Under the pieces are notes generated by a model, which saw only the letters and a list, made by a program, of their open reading frames with translations, was not told the origin of the DNA and made no database searches. The translations under genes were made by a program, and so were the position numbers. A stretch of DNA of 47,269 nucleotides from an uncultured Anaerolineae bacterium (GTDB lineage Bacteria > Chloroflexota > Anaerolineae > Anaerolineales > Villigracilaceae), in the NCBI GenBank assembly GCA_937120535.1, contig CAKZJX010000037.1:1-47269 (forward strand), written 5' to 3'. The first letter of the stretch is position 1; each line of letters starts with the position of its first letter. Positions 6,883-15,262 of this stretch are shown here, in pieces.

Positions 6883-7635
6883 ATGTATAAGCTTGTCTTG
6901 CTTCGCCATGGTCAAAGCACTTGGAATTTGGAAAACCGCTTCACTGGCTGGACCGACGTTGGGCTTACCGAACAGGGGATTGCCGAAGCCCATCAGGCAG
7001 GGCGTCTGCTGCGTGAAGGTGGTTATACTTTTGACATTGCCTACACGTCGGTGTTGCGACGCTCGATTAAAACGCTCTGGATCGTGCTCGAAGAGCTGGG
7101 GTTGGAGTGGATTCCGGTGATCAAGGCCTGGCAGTTGAACGAGCGACACTATGGCGCCTTACAGGGCCTCAACAAGGCCGAGATGGCTGAAACGTTTGGA
7201 GAACCTCAGGTAAAGCTATGGCGACGAAGTTACGACGTTCCCCCGCCGGCCCTGGACTGGAACGATGAGCGACACCCTCGCTTTGACCCACGCTACGCTT
7301 CCTTACCCCCTGAGCAACTGCCCGCCGCCGAATCACTGAAGATGACCCTTGAGCGGGTACTGCCCTACTGGGACTCGACCATCGCTCCGACCATCCGGGC
7401 CGGCGAGCGCGTGCTGATCGTTGCCCATGGCAACAGCCTGCGCGCTTTGGTCAAGTACCTAGATAATATTAGCGATGCCGACATCACCGAATTGAACATC
7501 CCTACCGGCATCCCTCTGGTGTACGAATTGGATGCTGACCTGTGGCCGCTCACTCACTATTACTTGGGCGATCCGGAGGAGGTCGCTTGGGCGGCAGCCG
7601 CTGTGGCCAATCAGGCCAAACCACGCACTGCTTGA
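6883..7635 (+). CDS. gpmA: 2,3-bisphosphoglycerate-dependent phosphoglycerate mutase
   Basis: This cytoplasmic glycolytic enzyme interconverts 3- and 2-phosphoglycerate through a phosphohistidine. Residues [10 protein letters not shown] carry the phosphorylated His9, [10 protein letters not shown] holds the acid/base region, and [14 protein letters not shown] carries the second active-site histidine. Its 250 residues match the usual length of the cofactor-dependent family. The ATG at 6883 has AAAGGAG about 7 bases upstream. It begins 13 bases after the dead WecA-like gene ends and appears to be transcribed alone. Confidence 0.95.
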   Translation: MYKLVLLRHGQSTWNLENRFTGWTDVGLTEQGIAEAHQAGRLLREGGYTFDIAYTSVLRRSIKTLWIVLEELGLEWIPVIKAWQLNERHYGALQGLNKAEMAETFGEPQVKLWRRSYDVPPPALDWNDERHPRFDPRYASLPPEQLPAAESLKMTLERVLPYWDSTIAPTIRAGERVLIVAHGNSLRALVKYLDNISDADITELNIPTGIPLVYELDADLWPLTHYYLGDPEEVAWAAAAVANQAKPRTA

Positions 7636-7727
7636 GCCATTGACAAACTCTTCCGCTCCGCCTTAAAATACATGTCGATGTCCGGATGCGCGCTTTCCTC
7701 GATGGTTATGATCTCCATGTCCGTCAT
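7611..7727 (-). CDS. Possible small protein of 38 residues
   Basis: An ATG at 7727, with GGAGAG 6 bases upstream, opens a 38-codon frame ([20 protein letters not shown] onward) that ends inside the last codons of gpmA. It is acidic, with no recognisable domain. The ribosome binding site and the otherwise empty gap support it. The short length and lack of a recognised family argue against it, so this is only a candidate. Confidence 0.3.
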   Translation of the reverse strand: MTDMEIITIEESAHPDIDMYFKAERKSLSMAQAVRGLA

Positions 7728-7774
7728 GGCGACTCTCCCCAGGCGCGTCCGGCGGGTACGTTGATCGGGTCTTG

Positions 7775-7821
7775 TATACAACCAACGGGCTGTCCAGGAC
7801 GCGGACAGCCTGTTTGTTTGT
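7775..7821 (+). promoter_or_regulatory. metG promoter with a 5'-terminal stem-loop
   Basis: A -10-like TATACA (7775-7780) is followed 7 bases later by GGCTGTCC (7788-7795). This pairs perfectly with GGACAGCC (7803-7810), then TGTTTGTTTGT follows. If the -10 is right, the mRNA begins almost at the base of the hairpin. It could be an attenuator or a 5'-end stabiliser. No T-box or other known riboswitch core was recognised. Confidence 0.45.
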
Positions 7822-7854
7822 CGGCTGCCTCGAACTCGCTTTCTCGGAGGTCCT

Positions 7855-9657
7855 ATGTCTGAATACATTCTTGTAGCGATTGCCTGGCCCTACGCAAATG
7901 CCGATATTCACGTGGGCAACATCACCGGTTCGCACCTGCCGGGGGATATTATCGCTCGTTACCATCGCTTGAAAGGCAATCAAGTCTTGATGGTCAGCGG
8001 CACCGACTCACACGGTACGCCAGTGACCTTGAAGGCCGATCAACTGGGAAGGCCGGTAGAAGAAGTGTACAAATACTATCACGATCGTTTTTTACGGACC
8101 TTCCTGGGTTATGGCATCAGCTACGACTTGTTCACGACCACTCACACCGAAAATCACTTCAAGGTAACCCAAGCAATTTTCTTGGCGTTGAAAGAAAACA
8201 ACTACCTGTATACTGGCACATCGCTCCAGTGGTATTCGCCGAAGGCTGGGCGCTTCTTGCCCGATCGCTACGTAGAAGGCACTTGTTACCTATGCGGTTA
8301 TACTGCCGCCCGATCCGATCAGTGCGATGGATGTGGAAGCGTGCTCGAGCCAGAGAAACTGATTAACCCGCATTCACGGGACGGCAGCCCACTAGAGTTG
8401 CGTGAAACAGAACATTTTTATTTGGACTTGTCGAAACTGGAGCCGGAGGTGAAGGAATTCCTGCAACAACGCCAGAGTTACTGGCGCGATACGGTGATCG
8501 GCGAATCGCTGCGGAAAATCGAAAAAGAGGGGCTAAAACCGCGGCCGATCACTCGTGACTTGGATTGGGGGGTGCCGGTTCCGGTGGAAGGATGGACAGA
8601 GGCCGGGAAGTGCATCTACGTCTGGTTTGAAGCGGTGATCGGCTACCTCTCGGCGGCAATTGAGTGGAGTCGCTTGACCGGTCAACCCGAGGCTTGGCGC
8701 AATTGGTGGGTGAATCCACATGCGAAACAGTTCTACTTCATTGGCAAAGATAACATCTTTTTCCATGCTGCCTGGTGGCCGGCCCAACTGATGGGCGCCG
8801 GCACACAATTCATGCACATTTTCACCGGCGAGGATTCTCTGCTCACTCTTCCCTACGATGTCCCAGCCAATCAATTTATGAACCTGGAAGGGCAGAAGAT
8901 CAGCGGCTCGCGCAACTGGGCAGTGTGGGGGTTAGATGCTCTAACGCGCTACGACCCCGATGCTGTGCGCTACTATTTGACTGCCAATATGCCAGAATAC
9001 CGCGATAGCGATTGGGATTGGGAAGACTTTGTGGCGCGTAACAACAACGAACTGGTGGCCACGTGGGGCAATCTGGTCCATCGTGTGCTGCTCTTTGCGT
9101 ATAAGCATTGGGAAGGGCGGGTGCCCGACGTGGATATTGCCACATTGCGCCCCCAAGATCGGGAATTGTTGCGCGCTATCGAGAATGGATTTGATGTGGT
9201 CGGTTGGGAGTTAGAAGCCGTGCGCGTGCGCTCGGCGCTGAGCGAGATTATGAAACTGGCCGGCGACGTCAATGTCTATCTCGATGCCAACGCGCCCTGG
9301 TTTGCTGTAAAGAACGACAAAGAAAATGCCGCCAAGACCATCTACACCGCTCTGCGCGCCATTGATTCGCTCAAGGTATTGTTTGCGCCTTTCTTACCCT
9401 TCAGCAGTGAAAAATTGCATCGCTTCTTGGGGTATCAAGATGTTCCCATGTTCGGCGATCAGTATATCGAGGAAGTGAACGATGCCCTAGGGACTCATCG
9501 GGTCGTGCGCTACCGACCTCCCAGCGGTCAGGTGGTCTCTTGGAGACCGAGCGAACTACCACCCAATCAGCCGATGAACCCGCCGACACCGTTGTTCAAG
9601 AAGCTGGACGAGTCGATCGTTGCTGAGGAACGTAGCCGACTCGGCGGCGCATCGTAG
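7855..9657 (+). CDS. metG: Methionyl-tRNA synthetase
   Basis: This 600-residue class I synthetase charges tRNA-Met for initiation and elongation. The HIGH-type motif appears as HVGN within AWPYANADIHVGN. A zinc knuckle is formed by CYLCGY and CDGCGS. The second ATP motif is KISGSRNW rather than KMSKS. The anticodon-binding helical domain follows (MPEYRDSDWDWEDF onward). There is no C-terminal EMAP/Trbp tRNA-binding domain. The ATG at 7855 has GGAGG upstream. The gene lies behind a hairpin leader, which hints at transcript-level control. Confidence 0.96.
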   Translation: MSEYILVAIAWPYANADIHVGNITGSHLPGDIIARYHRLKGNQVLMVSGTDSHGTPVTLKADQLGRPVEEVYKYYHDRFLRTFLGYGISYDLFTTTHTENHFKVTQAIFLALKENNYLYTGTSLQWYSPKAGRFLPDRYVEGTCYLCGYTAARSDQCDGCGSVLEPEKLINPHSRDGSPLELRETEHFYLDLSKLEPEVKEFLQQRQSYWRDTVIGESLRKIEKEGLKPRPITRDLDWGVPVPVEGWTEAGKCIYVWFEAVIGYLSAAIEWSRLTGQPEAWRNWWVNPHAKQFYFIGKDNIFFHAAWWPAQLMGAGTQFMHIFTGEDSLLTLPYDVPANQFMNLEGQKISGSRNWAVWGLDALTRYDPDAVRYYLTANMPEYRDSDWDWEDFVARNNNELVATWGNLVHRVLLFAYKHWEGRVPDVDIATLRPQDRELLRAIENGFDVVGWELEAVRVRSALSEIMKLAGDVNVYLDANAPWFAVKNDKENAAKTIYTALRAIDSLKVLFAPFLPFSSEKLHRFLGYQDVPMFGDQYIEEVNDALGTHRVVRYRPPSGQVVSWRPSELPPNQPMNPPTPLFKKLDESIVAEERSRLGGAS

Positions 9658-9679
9658 TCCTGTAGCGCCAAACTGAGAA

Positions 9680-9720
9680 AACAAACCCTGAAGCAAGACC
9701 TCTCCCGATTCCTGGGCGGT
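9680..9720. terminator. Hairpin between convergent genes
   Basis: AAGCAAGA and TCTTGCTT are perfect 8-bp inverted copies about 22 bases apart, between the end of metG and the end of the leftward small gene at 9763. No clear T-run follows on either strand, so termination is only inferred from position. Confidence 0.35.
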
Positions 9721-9762
9721 CATCTTGCTTGGTTCAGTAGAGACCGTTGGCCCCTGTGGAGG

Positions 9763-10041
9763 TTATTCGCTTTTCGCACTTGCCGGCGAGATCAGGGCCC
9801 GATCGGTTTCCTCGATCTCTTCATAGATCTTCTTGACTTCCTGTTTGATCTCCTCGGGGACACCCACGGTTTGTGGCAGAAATTTGATCAGATCGCGTGC
9901 TTGCCGTAGGAGATCGCGCACCTGAGCAATGTACGAAAGATCATTGCGTCCCAATTCTGGTGGGAGGGGCAAACGGCGGGCCTGTTCGATCAAGCGGCGG
10001 GCTTGGGCGATGCGTTCAGCAGCAGAACGGGGTTTTGGCAT
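9763..10041 (-). CDS. Small helical protein of unknown function
   Basis: This 92-residue charged protein is predicted to be almost wholly helical. Repeated Arg/Ala/Leu patterns (AAERIAQARRLIEQARRL, VRDLLRQARDLIKFL) suggest a helical hairpin or short coiled coil. A basic N-terminus is followed by an acidic C-terminal part (KKIYEEIEETD). The ATG at 10041 is preceded by AGGAGAG at a good distance. No signal peptide or catalytic motif is seen. It is divergent from bfr, with about 100 bases between the start codons; that is position only and does not show a shared role. Confidence 0.6.
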   Translation of the reverse strand: MPKPRSAAERIAQARRLIEQARRLPLPPELGRNDLSYIAQVRDLLRQARDLIKFLPQTVGVPEEIKQEVKKIYEEIEETDRALISPASAKSE

Positions 10042-10095
10042 GCGCTCTCCTGATCGGAGGGATGAATGTCACTTTCATTGGATTAGCAGAGGCAT

Positions 10096-10101
10096 TATAA
10101 T
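10096..10101 (+). promoter_or_regulatory. -10 box of the bacterioferritin gene
   Basis: A perfect TATAAT sits about 40 bases before bfr, with a weak -35 (TTTCAT) 17 bases upstream. The leader then carries CAAGGAG before the ATG. No convincing Fur box was recognised. Confidence 0.55.
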
Positions 10102-10140
10102 CAAAGTAATCTCGCTTTTTCCCCATACAAGGAGAATCGT

Positions 10141-10617
10141 ATGAAAGGCAACGAACGAATTATTGCCCTGTTAAATGACCTGTTGGCCGACGAGTTGACC
10201 GCCATCAACCAGTACATCGTCCACTCGGAGATGTGTGCTAATTGGGGATACGACCGGTTGCACGAAAAGATTGAAGCACGGGCGATTCAGGAGATGAAGC
10301 ATGCAGAGCGATTGATCGCCCGAATTTTGTTCTTAGAGGGGATGCCGATCGTAGGCCGTCTCAACACGATCAAAATCGGCGCAACTGTGGAGGCTCAATT
10401 AGAAAACGACCGAGCGGCCGAGGCCGAGGCGATTCAGGCCTACAACGAAGGAATTCGCCTCTGCCTGGAGCTCGGCGACAACGGCTCTCGTGAGCTGATC
10501 GAAGACAACCTCGAAGATGAAGAAGCCCATCTCGACTGGTTGGAAACACAACTCGATCAGATCAAGCAGATGGGTCTTCAGAACTACTTACTTGGCCAGA
10601 TCGAAGAGAAAGAATAG
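10141..10617 (+). CDS. bfr: Bacterioferritin
   Basis: This 158-residue subunit of the 24-mer iron-storage shell oxidises ferrous iron at a di-iron site and stores it as a mineral core. All six di-iron ligands are at the canonical positions: Glu18, Glu51, His54, Glu94, Glu127 and His130. Tyr25 and the haem ligand Met52 (QEMKHAE) are also present, so it should bind haem between subunits. The C-terminus LDQIKQMGLQNYLLGQI matches the family closely. The ATG at 10141 follows AAGGAG. Whether a bacterioferritin-associated ferredoxin exists elsewhere cannot be seen. Confidence 0.96.
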   Translation: MKGNERIIALLNDLLADELTAINQYIVHSEMCANWGYDRLHEKIEARAIQEMKHAERLIARILFLEGMPIVGRLNTIKIGATVEAQLENDRAAEAEAIQAYNEGIRLCLELGDNGSRELIEDNLEDEEAHLDWLETQLDQIKQMGLQNYLLGQIEEKE

Positions 10618-10641
10618 GCAAAACACGGCTAAGACAAACGC

Positions 10642-10676
10642 AGAGCGGGCGAGAGAGGATCGCCCGCTCTTAATTT
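10642..10676. terminator. Bidirectional terminator between bfr and nrdJ
   Basis: AGAGCGGGCG (10642-10651) pairs with CGCCCGCTCT (10661-10670) in a 10-bp stem with a 9-base loop, followed by TAATTT. It lies between the convergent ends of bfr and nrdJ. Confidence 0.7.
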
Positions 10677-10703
10677 GCAGGATAGATTCAGCGGAGGGGC
10701 CGA

Positions 10704-13244
10704 TTAGCATTCCGAATATCCACAGGCATAGCATTTGCGACAGCCCTCTTCGCTGACCACAGCCGCTTCGCCACACTCTGGACACAGGTCGCCAATACGT
10801 AGGGGATTGCTGACTTCATGCTCGAGCGCATGGCCGCCATTGTGACCGTGTTGACCGGGATCGGTCACAGAGAGGCCTTCTTTCTCGCGTAGATAATCAT
10901 TGAGCACTTGGCCAATTCCATCGGGCAACGATCGAACCCGATTCGGGCCGAAGCCGAGCGGGCGCCCGCCGCCGATGCCGGTCAATTGCCGGACGACTTC
11001 TTTGAGCCGCTCCATAGGAGCGATGGGGCTGGTCATGCGCAGGATGTAGGAGATGAGGCGGCCAATTGCTTCGGAAACGGCTGCGGTCTCGGAGCCGGCC
11101 TTGGCGGTGTTGATGAACACCTCGAAAGGTTGTTGGCCGCCGTTTTCGTTGATGGTGATAAAGGCTTTGCCGACCGGAGTCTCGATCCGATAGGTGCGGC
11201 CCGGCAACACACTCGGACGGGGCTTCTTGGTGTCGTGCCACATGGTGAGTTGTTCGCTCGGCTCTTTCTTGGAGGCTGTGGCCTTGGTTTCGAGGACCAC
11301 CTTGTTGCGCGAGCCGGTGACGTATACTGTGATCCCCTTGCAACCCAGCTCCCAGGCCAAAAGGTAGGCTTGGGCTACATCTTCTACGGTGGCCGTTTCG
11401 GGAAAGTTGATGGTTTTCGAGATCGAGTTGTCTACAAAGGCTTGCAAGGCAGCTTGCATGTAAACGTGCTCTTCGGCGCTGATGTCCATCGAGACGACAA
11501 ATACCTCTCGAACCGATTTGGGCAGCTCGTCAATATGCTGACAGGTGCCCTGGAGCATCACCTGTTCGATGATCTCCTGCTGTTTTTCGGGACTAAAGCC
11601 AAGTGATTTGAGTGCTTGTTCAAAGCGCGGACTGGCATAGGTGAGCTGCAAATCTTTGCCGTTGTCGTTGACATGCCGGATGTAGGTCAGGGCAAAGACC
11701 GGTTCGCAGCCATATCCTTCACAGCCGGCTACCGTGGCGATGGTGCCAGTGGGCGCGATGGTGGTCTGGGCGGCGTTGCGAATGCCGTGCTGGCGGATGC
11801 CCTCCACGATGGATGACCAATCGATGGGGGGACGTCCCCAATTGCGTCGGTAGGGGGTGAGCGGAGTGGGAGGCGTCCAGGTGAGATGGTCCGGATCGTA
11901 GATGCTGCCTTCGATGGCCGGGAAGGGGCCGCGCTCTTGGGCGAGTGCAATGCTGGTCTTCATCGCATGGTAGCGCACAAATTCCATCATCTGAGACGCA
12001 AATTCTTGCCCTTCCTCGGAACCGTAACGTACGCCGACATGGTACATGAGATCGGCAAGCCCCATAATCCCTAGTCCGATGCGTCGTGAGCGGTGAGCCG
12101 CTTCTTGGAGTTGGGGTACAGCCGGCACGTAGGCGTTGGCTTCTACTACATCGTCCAGGAATCGCGTGGCGGTCACAACGCTCTGGCGCAAGGTCTCCCA
12201 GTCCACGGTTCCGTTGGGGCCGCAGTGCTCGTTTAGGTTGATAGAACCCAAGCAACAGTTTTCGTAGGGCCCTAGCCACTGCTCTCCACACGGGTTGGTG
12301 GCTTCGAGCGTATACAGGTGGGGCACCGGATTGGAGCGATTGGCGGTATCCAGAAACAAGACGCCCGGCTCGCCGTTGTGATGTGCTTGCTGAACAATTT
12401 TATTGAACAGGTCGCGGGCTCGGACTTTTTTGTATACCTTTATCGGAATGCCGTTCTTCTCAGCCTCTTCCAAGGAGCCGCTCCAGCCGCTGTATTCGGG
12501 AGCGGTGACATCTGGAAAGCGCAGTTCCCATTCTTCGTCGTTCTTCACGGCGCGCATAAACGCATCGGTGATCCCTACCGAAATGTTGAAATTGGTGATC
12601 TGATTTTCGTCGGTTTTACAGGTAATAAACTCTTCCACATCGGGATGGTCAACGCGCAAGACCGCCATATTGGCGCCTCGACGCGTCCCCCCCTGAGCGA
12701 TCTCGCCAAACGCGTGATCGTACACCCGCAAGAATCCCACCGGGCCCGTGGCTTGCCCGGCCGACGACTTGACCAATGCTCCCTTCGGGCGTAGCCGCGA
12801 GAACGAGAAGCCGTTTCCCCCACCGGTTTGTTGGATCAACGCAGCATCGCGCAAGGTCTGGAAGATACCGGCTCGATCGCGACCCATGTCATCTGTAATC
12901 GGAAGAACAAAGCAGGCAGCCAGTTGCCCTAGCGGGGTGCCAGCGCCGGTAAACGTAGGCGAGTTGGGAAAGAATTTCTTCGAGGTGAGCAGGCGATAGA
13001 ACTCGACAGCACGCTGTTCTGGGTGGCCGTTCCATTTCTCCTCGACCTTTGCGACGTGCCATGCCACGCGCCAGAACATCTCTTCGATGGTTTCTATCGG
13101 CTGCCCATCTTCGCCGCGGCGCAAGTAGCGCTTGGTGAGCACTTTACGGCTGTTTTCGCTCAGGGCGACTTTGGGCAAGCCCGTCGGTAGAGGTGGTGTG
13201 GGCAATAAACCGGTTTTGGCTGGCGGGACGGCTTTTGAGATCAT
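10704..13244 (-). CDS. nrdJ: Adenosylcobalamin-dependent ribonucleoside-diphosphate reductase (class II)
   Basis: This 846-residue cytoplasmic enzyme makes deoxyribonucleotides with a radical generated from adenosylcobalamin, so it needs neither oxygen nor a NrdB subunit. The ten-stranded barrel carries FFPNSPTF, the first cysteine (LAACFVLP), the finger-loop cysteine with its Asn and Glu (NPCGEQ) and the phosphate loop ([11 protein letters not shown]). A TSCPD domain follows near residues 660-760 ([13 protein letters not shown]). A C-terminal zinc-ribbon-like end with CPEC and CYAC may replenish electrons. The ATG at 13244 has GAGAGGAG upstream. It lies 87 bases behind nrdR on the same strand, probably in one transcription unit. 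A PduO adenosyltransferase at 37285 could supply the cofactor. Confidence 0.96.
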   Translation of the reverse strand: MISKAVPPAKTGLLPTPPLPTGLPKVALSENSRKVLTKRYLRRGEDGQPIETIEEMFWRVAWHVAKVEEKWNGHPEQRAVEFYRLLTSKKFFPNSPTFTGAGTPLGQLAACFVLPITDDMGRDRAGIFQTLRDAALIQQTGGGNGFSFSRLRPKGALVKSSAGQATGPVGFLRVYDHAFGEIAQGGTRRGANMAVLRVDHPDVEEFITCKTDENQITNFNISVGITDAFMRAVKNDEEWELRFPDVTAPEYSGWSGSLEEAEKNGIPIKVYKKVRARDLFNKIVQQAHHNGEPGVLFLDTANRSNPVPHLYTLEATNPCGEQWLGPYENCCLGSINLNEHCGPNGTVDWETLRQSVVTATRFLDDVVEANAYVPAVPQLQEAAHRSRRIGLGIMGLADLMYHVGVRYGSEEGQEFASQMMEFVRYHAMKTSIALAQERGPFPAIEGSIYDPDHLTWTPPTPLTPYRRNWGRPPIDWSSIVEGIRQHGIRNAAQTTIAPTGTIATVAGCEGYGCEPVFALTYIRHVNDNGKDLQLTYASPRFEQALKSLGFSPEKQQEIIEQVMLQGTCQHIDELPKSVREVFVVSMDISAEEHVYMQAALQAFVDNSISKTINFPETATVEDVAQAYLLAWELGCKGITVYVTGSRNKVVLETKATASKKEPSEQLTMWHDTKKPRPSVLPGRTYRIETPVGKAFITINENGGQQPFEVFINTAKAGSETAAVSEAIGRLISYILRMTSPIAPMERLKEVVRQLTGIGGGRPLGFGPNRVRSLPDGIGQVLNDYLREKEGLSVTDPGQHGHNGGHALEHEVSNPLRIGDLCPECGEAAVVSEEGCRKCYACGYSEC

Positions 13245-13331
13245 GGCAGCTCCTCTCTAAAGGGGTGTTCGGTGGATAGAGACAATAACGCCGACAAGGA
13301 CGCCTCCTCCTGGCGTGCCGAGCCGGCGGGA

Positions 13332-13781
13332 TTAACCTTCGAGCAAGCGATTGATTTCGTCGCGCAGGGCGTAGAGGTCGTCTAGGCGCAGGTAGACGAT
13401 GGCGTAGCGGATGTAGGCAATCTGATCCAGTTCCTTCAAGCCCTTGATAACCAGGTCGCCCACCACGCGCGAGGAGACCTCGGCTTTTCCCATCTTCTGC
13501 AGTTCGCTTTCCACCTGGCCAACCAGGCGTTCGATATCGGATGCAGAGACCGGGCGCTTGGCGCAGGCGATGCGAATGCCACGCGCCAGTTTCTCGCGAT
13601 CGAATTCTTCGCGGGTGCCATCCTGCTTGATGATCAGCGGGGTCGCCAGCAGCGGACGCTCATAGCTGCTGAAACGTTGATTGCATTTCAGGCATTGGCG
13701 GCGGCGGCGGATTCCGCCGTGACTATCGTGGAATGTGTCAAGCACTTTGGAGTCGTTGTGTTGGCAATAGGGACAGCGCAT
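13332..13781 (-). CDS. nrdR: Transcriptional repressor NrdR
   Basis: NrdR is the nucleotide-sensing repressor of ribonucleotide reductase genes. The 149 residues show the family layout: an N-terminal zinc ribbon with Cys3, Cys6, Cys30 and Cys33 (CPYC and CLKC), a basic stretch GGIRRRRQC, and an ATP-cone domain from about residue 46 (PLIIKQDGTREEFDREKL). The cone senses ATP and dATP. The ATG at 13781 is chosen because MRCPYC is the invariant family start; longer in-frame upstream sequence is not homologous. No Shine-Dalgarno is visible. It precedes nrdJ, and candidate NrdR boxes lie in its own promoter region. Confidence 0.95.
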   Translation of the reverse strand: MRCPYCQHNDSKVLDTFHDSHGGIRRRRQCLKCNQRFSSYERPLLATPLIIKQDGTREEFDREKLARGIRIACAKRPVSASDIERLVGQVESELQKMGKAEVSSRVVGDLVIKGLKELDQIAYIRYAIVYLRLDDLYALRDEINRLLEG

Positions 13782-13810
13782 AGAAACACCATTTTTAGAA
13801 CAAATATAGC

Positions 13811-13860
13811 CGCCATATATGGGTGTTTCAGCTCTGCATCCCCGTACATATGGCGATGTA
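13811..13860 (-). promoter_or_regulatory. Candidate pair of NrdR boxes upstream of nrdR
   Basis: Two AT-cored imperfect palindromes, 13811-13826 (core CATATATGGG) and 13845-13860 (core ACATATGGCG), lie about 34 bases apart centre to centre. NrdR sites usually come as two boxes about three helical turns apart with a TATATA-like core and ACA/TGT arms. These match only partly, so autoregulation of nrdR-nrdJ is an inference. Confidence 0.4.
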
Positions 13861-14006
13861 GGCGGCATTCTAGCATAGGTGTGAGAGGACGACAAGGGTA
13901 GTATGAGCGAAACGACCTTAAAATATGGGTCAGGGGACTCTAACGAAAAAAGGTGGGGAGGAGAAAGTATGGCGAAAGGACAGAAGCTGAGGAAGGATCG
14001 TTGTGT

Positions 14007-14012
14007 TACAAT
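14007..14012 (+). promoter_or_regulatory. -10 box for near-leaderless smpB transcription
   Basis: TACAAT ends 6 bases before the smpB ATG at 14019, placing the expected transcript start at the start codon. Confidence 0.5.
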
Positions 14013-14018
14013 GGAGTT

Positions 14019-14474
14019 ATGGCAAATGAGATCAAGGTTGTTGCAACCAATCGTAAGGCATCGTTTGAGTATTTCTTGCTCGAGATATTTGAGGCCGGCC
14101 TGGCTTTGCAAGGCTCGGAGATCAAGTCCATCCGGGCCGGCAAGATGAGCTTGGCCGAGGCCTATGTGGATATTCAGAACGGCGAGGCCTGGCTGCGTGG
14201 GGCGCACATCGCGCCGTACGATCAGGCCGGCCGCTTTAACCACGACCCGCTGCGACCGCGCCGACTTTTGCTGACTAAACGAGAGATCCGTTATTTGGCC
14301 AATGCTGTTCGACAGAAGGGGATGACCATCGTCCCGACGCGTGTGTACTTGAAGAAAGGGCGCGCCAAGATTGAGATCGCCCTGGCGCGCGGCAAGAAGC
14401 TTTACGACAAACGCGCAGCCATTGCTCAGCGCGATGCTGAACGCCATCTGGAGCGAGAGATGCGGATACGGTAG
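14019..14474 (+). CDS. smpB: SsrA-binding protein SmpB
   Basis: SmpB binds tmRNA and takes it to stalled ribosomes for trans-translation, which rescues the ribosome and tags the broken protein. The OB-fold core is clear: NRKASFEYFLLEIFEAGLAL, QGSEIKSIRAGKMSLAEAYV and LRGAHIAPY. The basic C-terminal tail that enters the mRNA channel follows (KKGRAKIEIALARGKKLYDK). It is 151 residues, the usual size. The ATG at 14019 gives the family start ANEIKVVATNRKA. Only a close GGAG is present, and a -10 box 6 bases upstream suggests leaderless mRNA. No tmRNA gene was recognised in the window. Confidence 0.96.
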   Translation: MANEIKVVATNRKASFEYFLLEIFEAGLALQGSEIKSIRAGKMSLAEAYVDIQNGEAWLRGAHIAPYDQAGRFNHDPLRPRRLLLTKREIRYLANAVRQKGMTIVPTRVYLKKGRAKIEIALARGKKLYDKRAAIAQRDAERHLEREMRIR

Positions 14475-14482
14475 AACAAGCT

Positions 14483-15259
14483 ATGGCTCCCTCGACGATC
14501 GGTAGCATCAATGCTCTTCCAGAAGACGAGAAGCGCGCGATTTATCTGCGTATCCTCCCGCCGGCGTTGTTTGAGCGCTTCAAGCTGCCGGCCCCAGATT
14601 CGCAGCGCATCAAGAAGTTCACCCGCTTTCGTTTTGACCCCGGCAGCAGCGATGTGGAGTTGTATCTCTTCCACCAGGAGCGTTTTCCCGATCCGATCCT
14701 CTATGGCCATCTGACCGATACCTTGAACGGGCAAATCCATGTGTTGCTGTATATCATGAACGATCCCTATTCGCCGCGCTTTGATGTGGATGTCATGCCC
14801 GACGGCCGGCCAACACGCTTTGGCATTCTTTGTCGCAACATCGAGGCCGAGTTGGCCGCCATGCAGGCCGGCTTGGCGCCAGGCCAGACGCGGCGCGGCT
14901 TGGGGATGTTGGCCGAAGCCATGCAAGCCTTCGAGCGATTTGTACGTAGTTTGGGCCATGATCTGTATTTTGCCGAACCGCTCTATTATCACAATGCGGT
15001 GATCTTTGAACGCTATGGTTTCGGCTATCAGGAAGGTCGGCGTCTTATGGAACGGATTCAGGCCGGGTTTTCAGAAGGGGGAGATTTGTTGAAGCGTTTG
15101 GATGCACCGTTCCGTCGGCCCGAGGCGGCAAGCAGCATCCGTCTGCGCTCGTGGGCCATTCATGACGGCATTTTGGGGGAACCGTTTACGAATGTGACGA
15201 TGTATAAGCAGGTGGGAAGATCGGCCGGGGTAAATACCTGCCCAGAGGTGCGCTGGTGA
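14483..15259 (+). CDS. Conserved-looking protein, possibly GNAT-like
   Basis: This 258-residue soluble protein has no certain family. The middle part (LYGHLTDTLNGQIHVLLYIM) is beta-rich. The later segment LYYHNAVIFERYGFGYQEGR resembles the last part of GNAT acetyltransferases, where an Asn/Ala helix is followed by a Tyr and GF. The acetyl-CoA pyrophosphate loop is not clear, so activity is doubtful. The start lies 8 bases after smpB, so the two are probably co-transcribed. It ends only 3 bases before the convergent nitrilase gene. Confidence 0.65.
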   Translation: MAPSTIGSINALPEDEKRAIYLRILPPALFERFKLPAPDSQRIKKFTRFRFDPGSSDVELYLFHQERFPDPILYGHLTDTLNGQIHVLLYIMNDPYSPRFDVDVMPDGRPTRFGILCRNIEAELAAMQAGLAPGQTRRGLGMLAEAMQAFERFVRSLGHDLYFAEPLYYHNAVIFERYGFGYQEGRRLMERIQAGFSEGGDLLKRLDAPFRRPEAASSIRLRSWAIHDGILGEPFTNVTMYKQVGRSAGVNTCPEVRW

Positions 15260-15262
15260 CGT

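Noticed and set aside
7636-7854. T-box riboswitch before metG
   Set aside because: No T-box sequence or specifier-loop layout is present; only a single terminal stem-loop is seen.
10908-11606. 232-codon frame opposite nrdJ
   Set aside because: It is a shadow of the nrdJ coding sequence.
13782-14447. N-terminal extension of NrdR by over 200 codons
   Set aside because: The extension runs antisense through smpB and the nrdR promoter region; NrdR proteins start MRCPYC.
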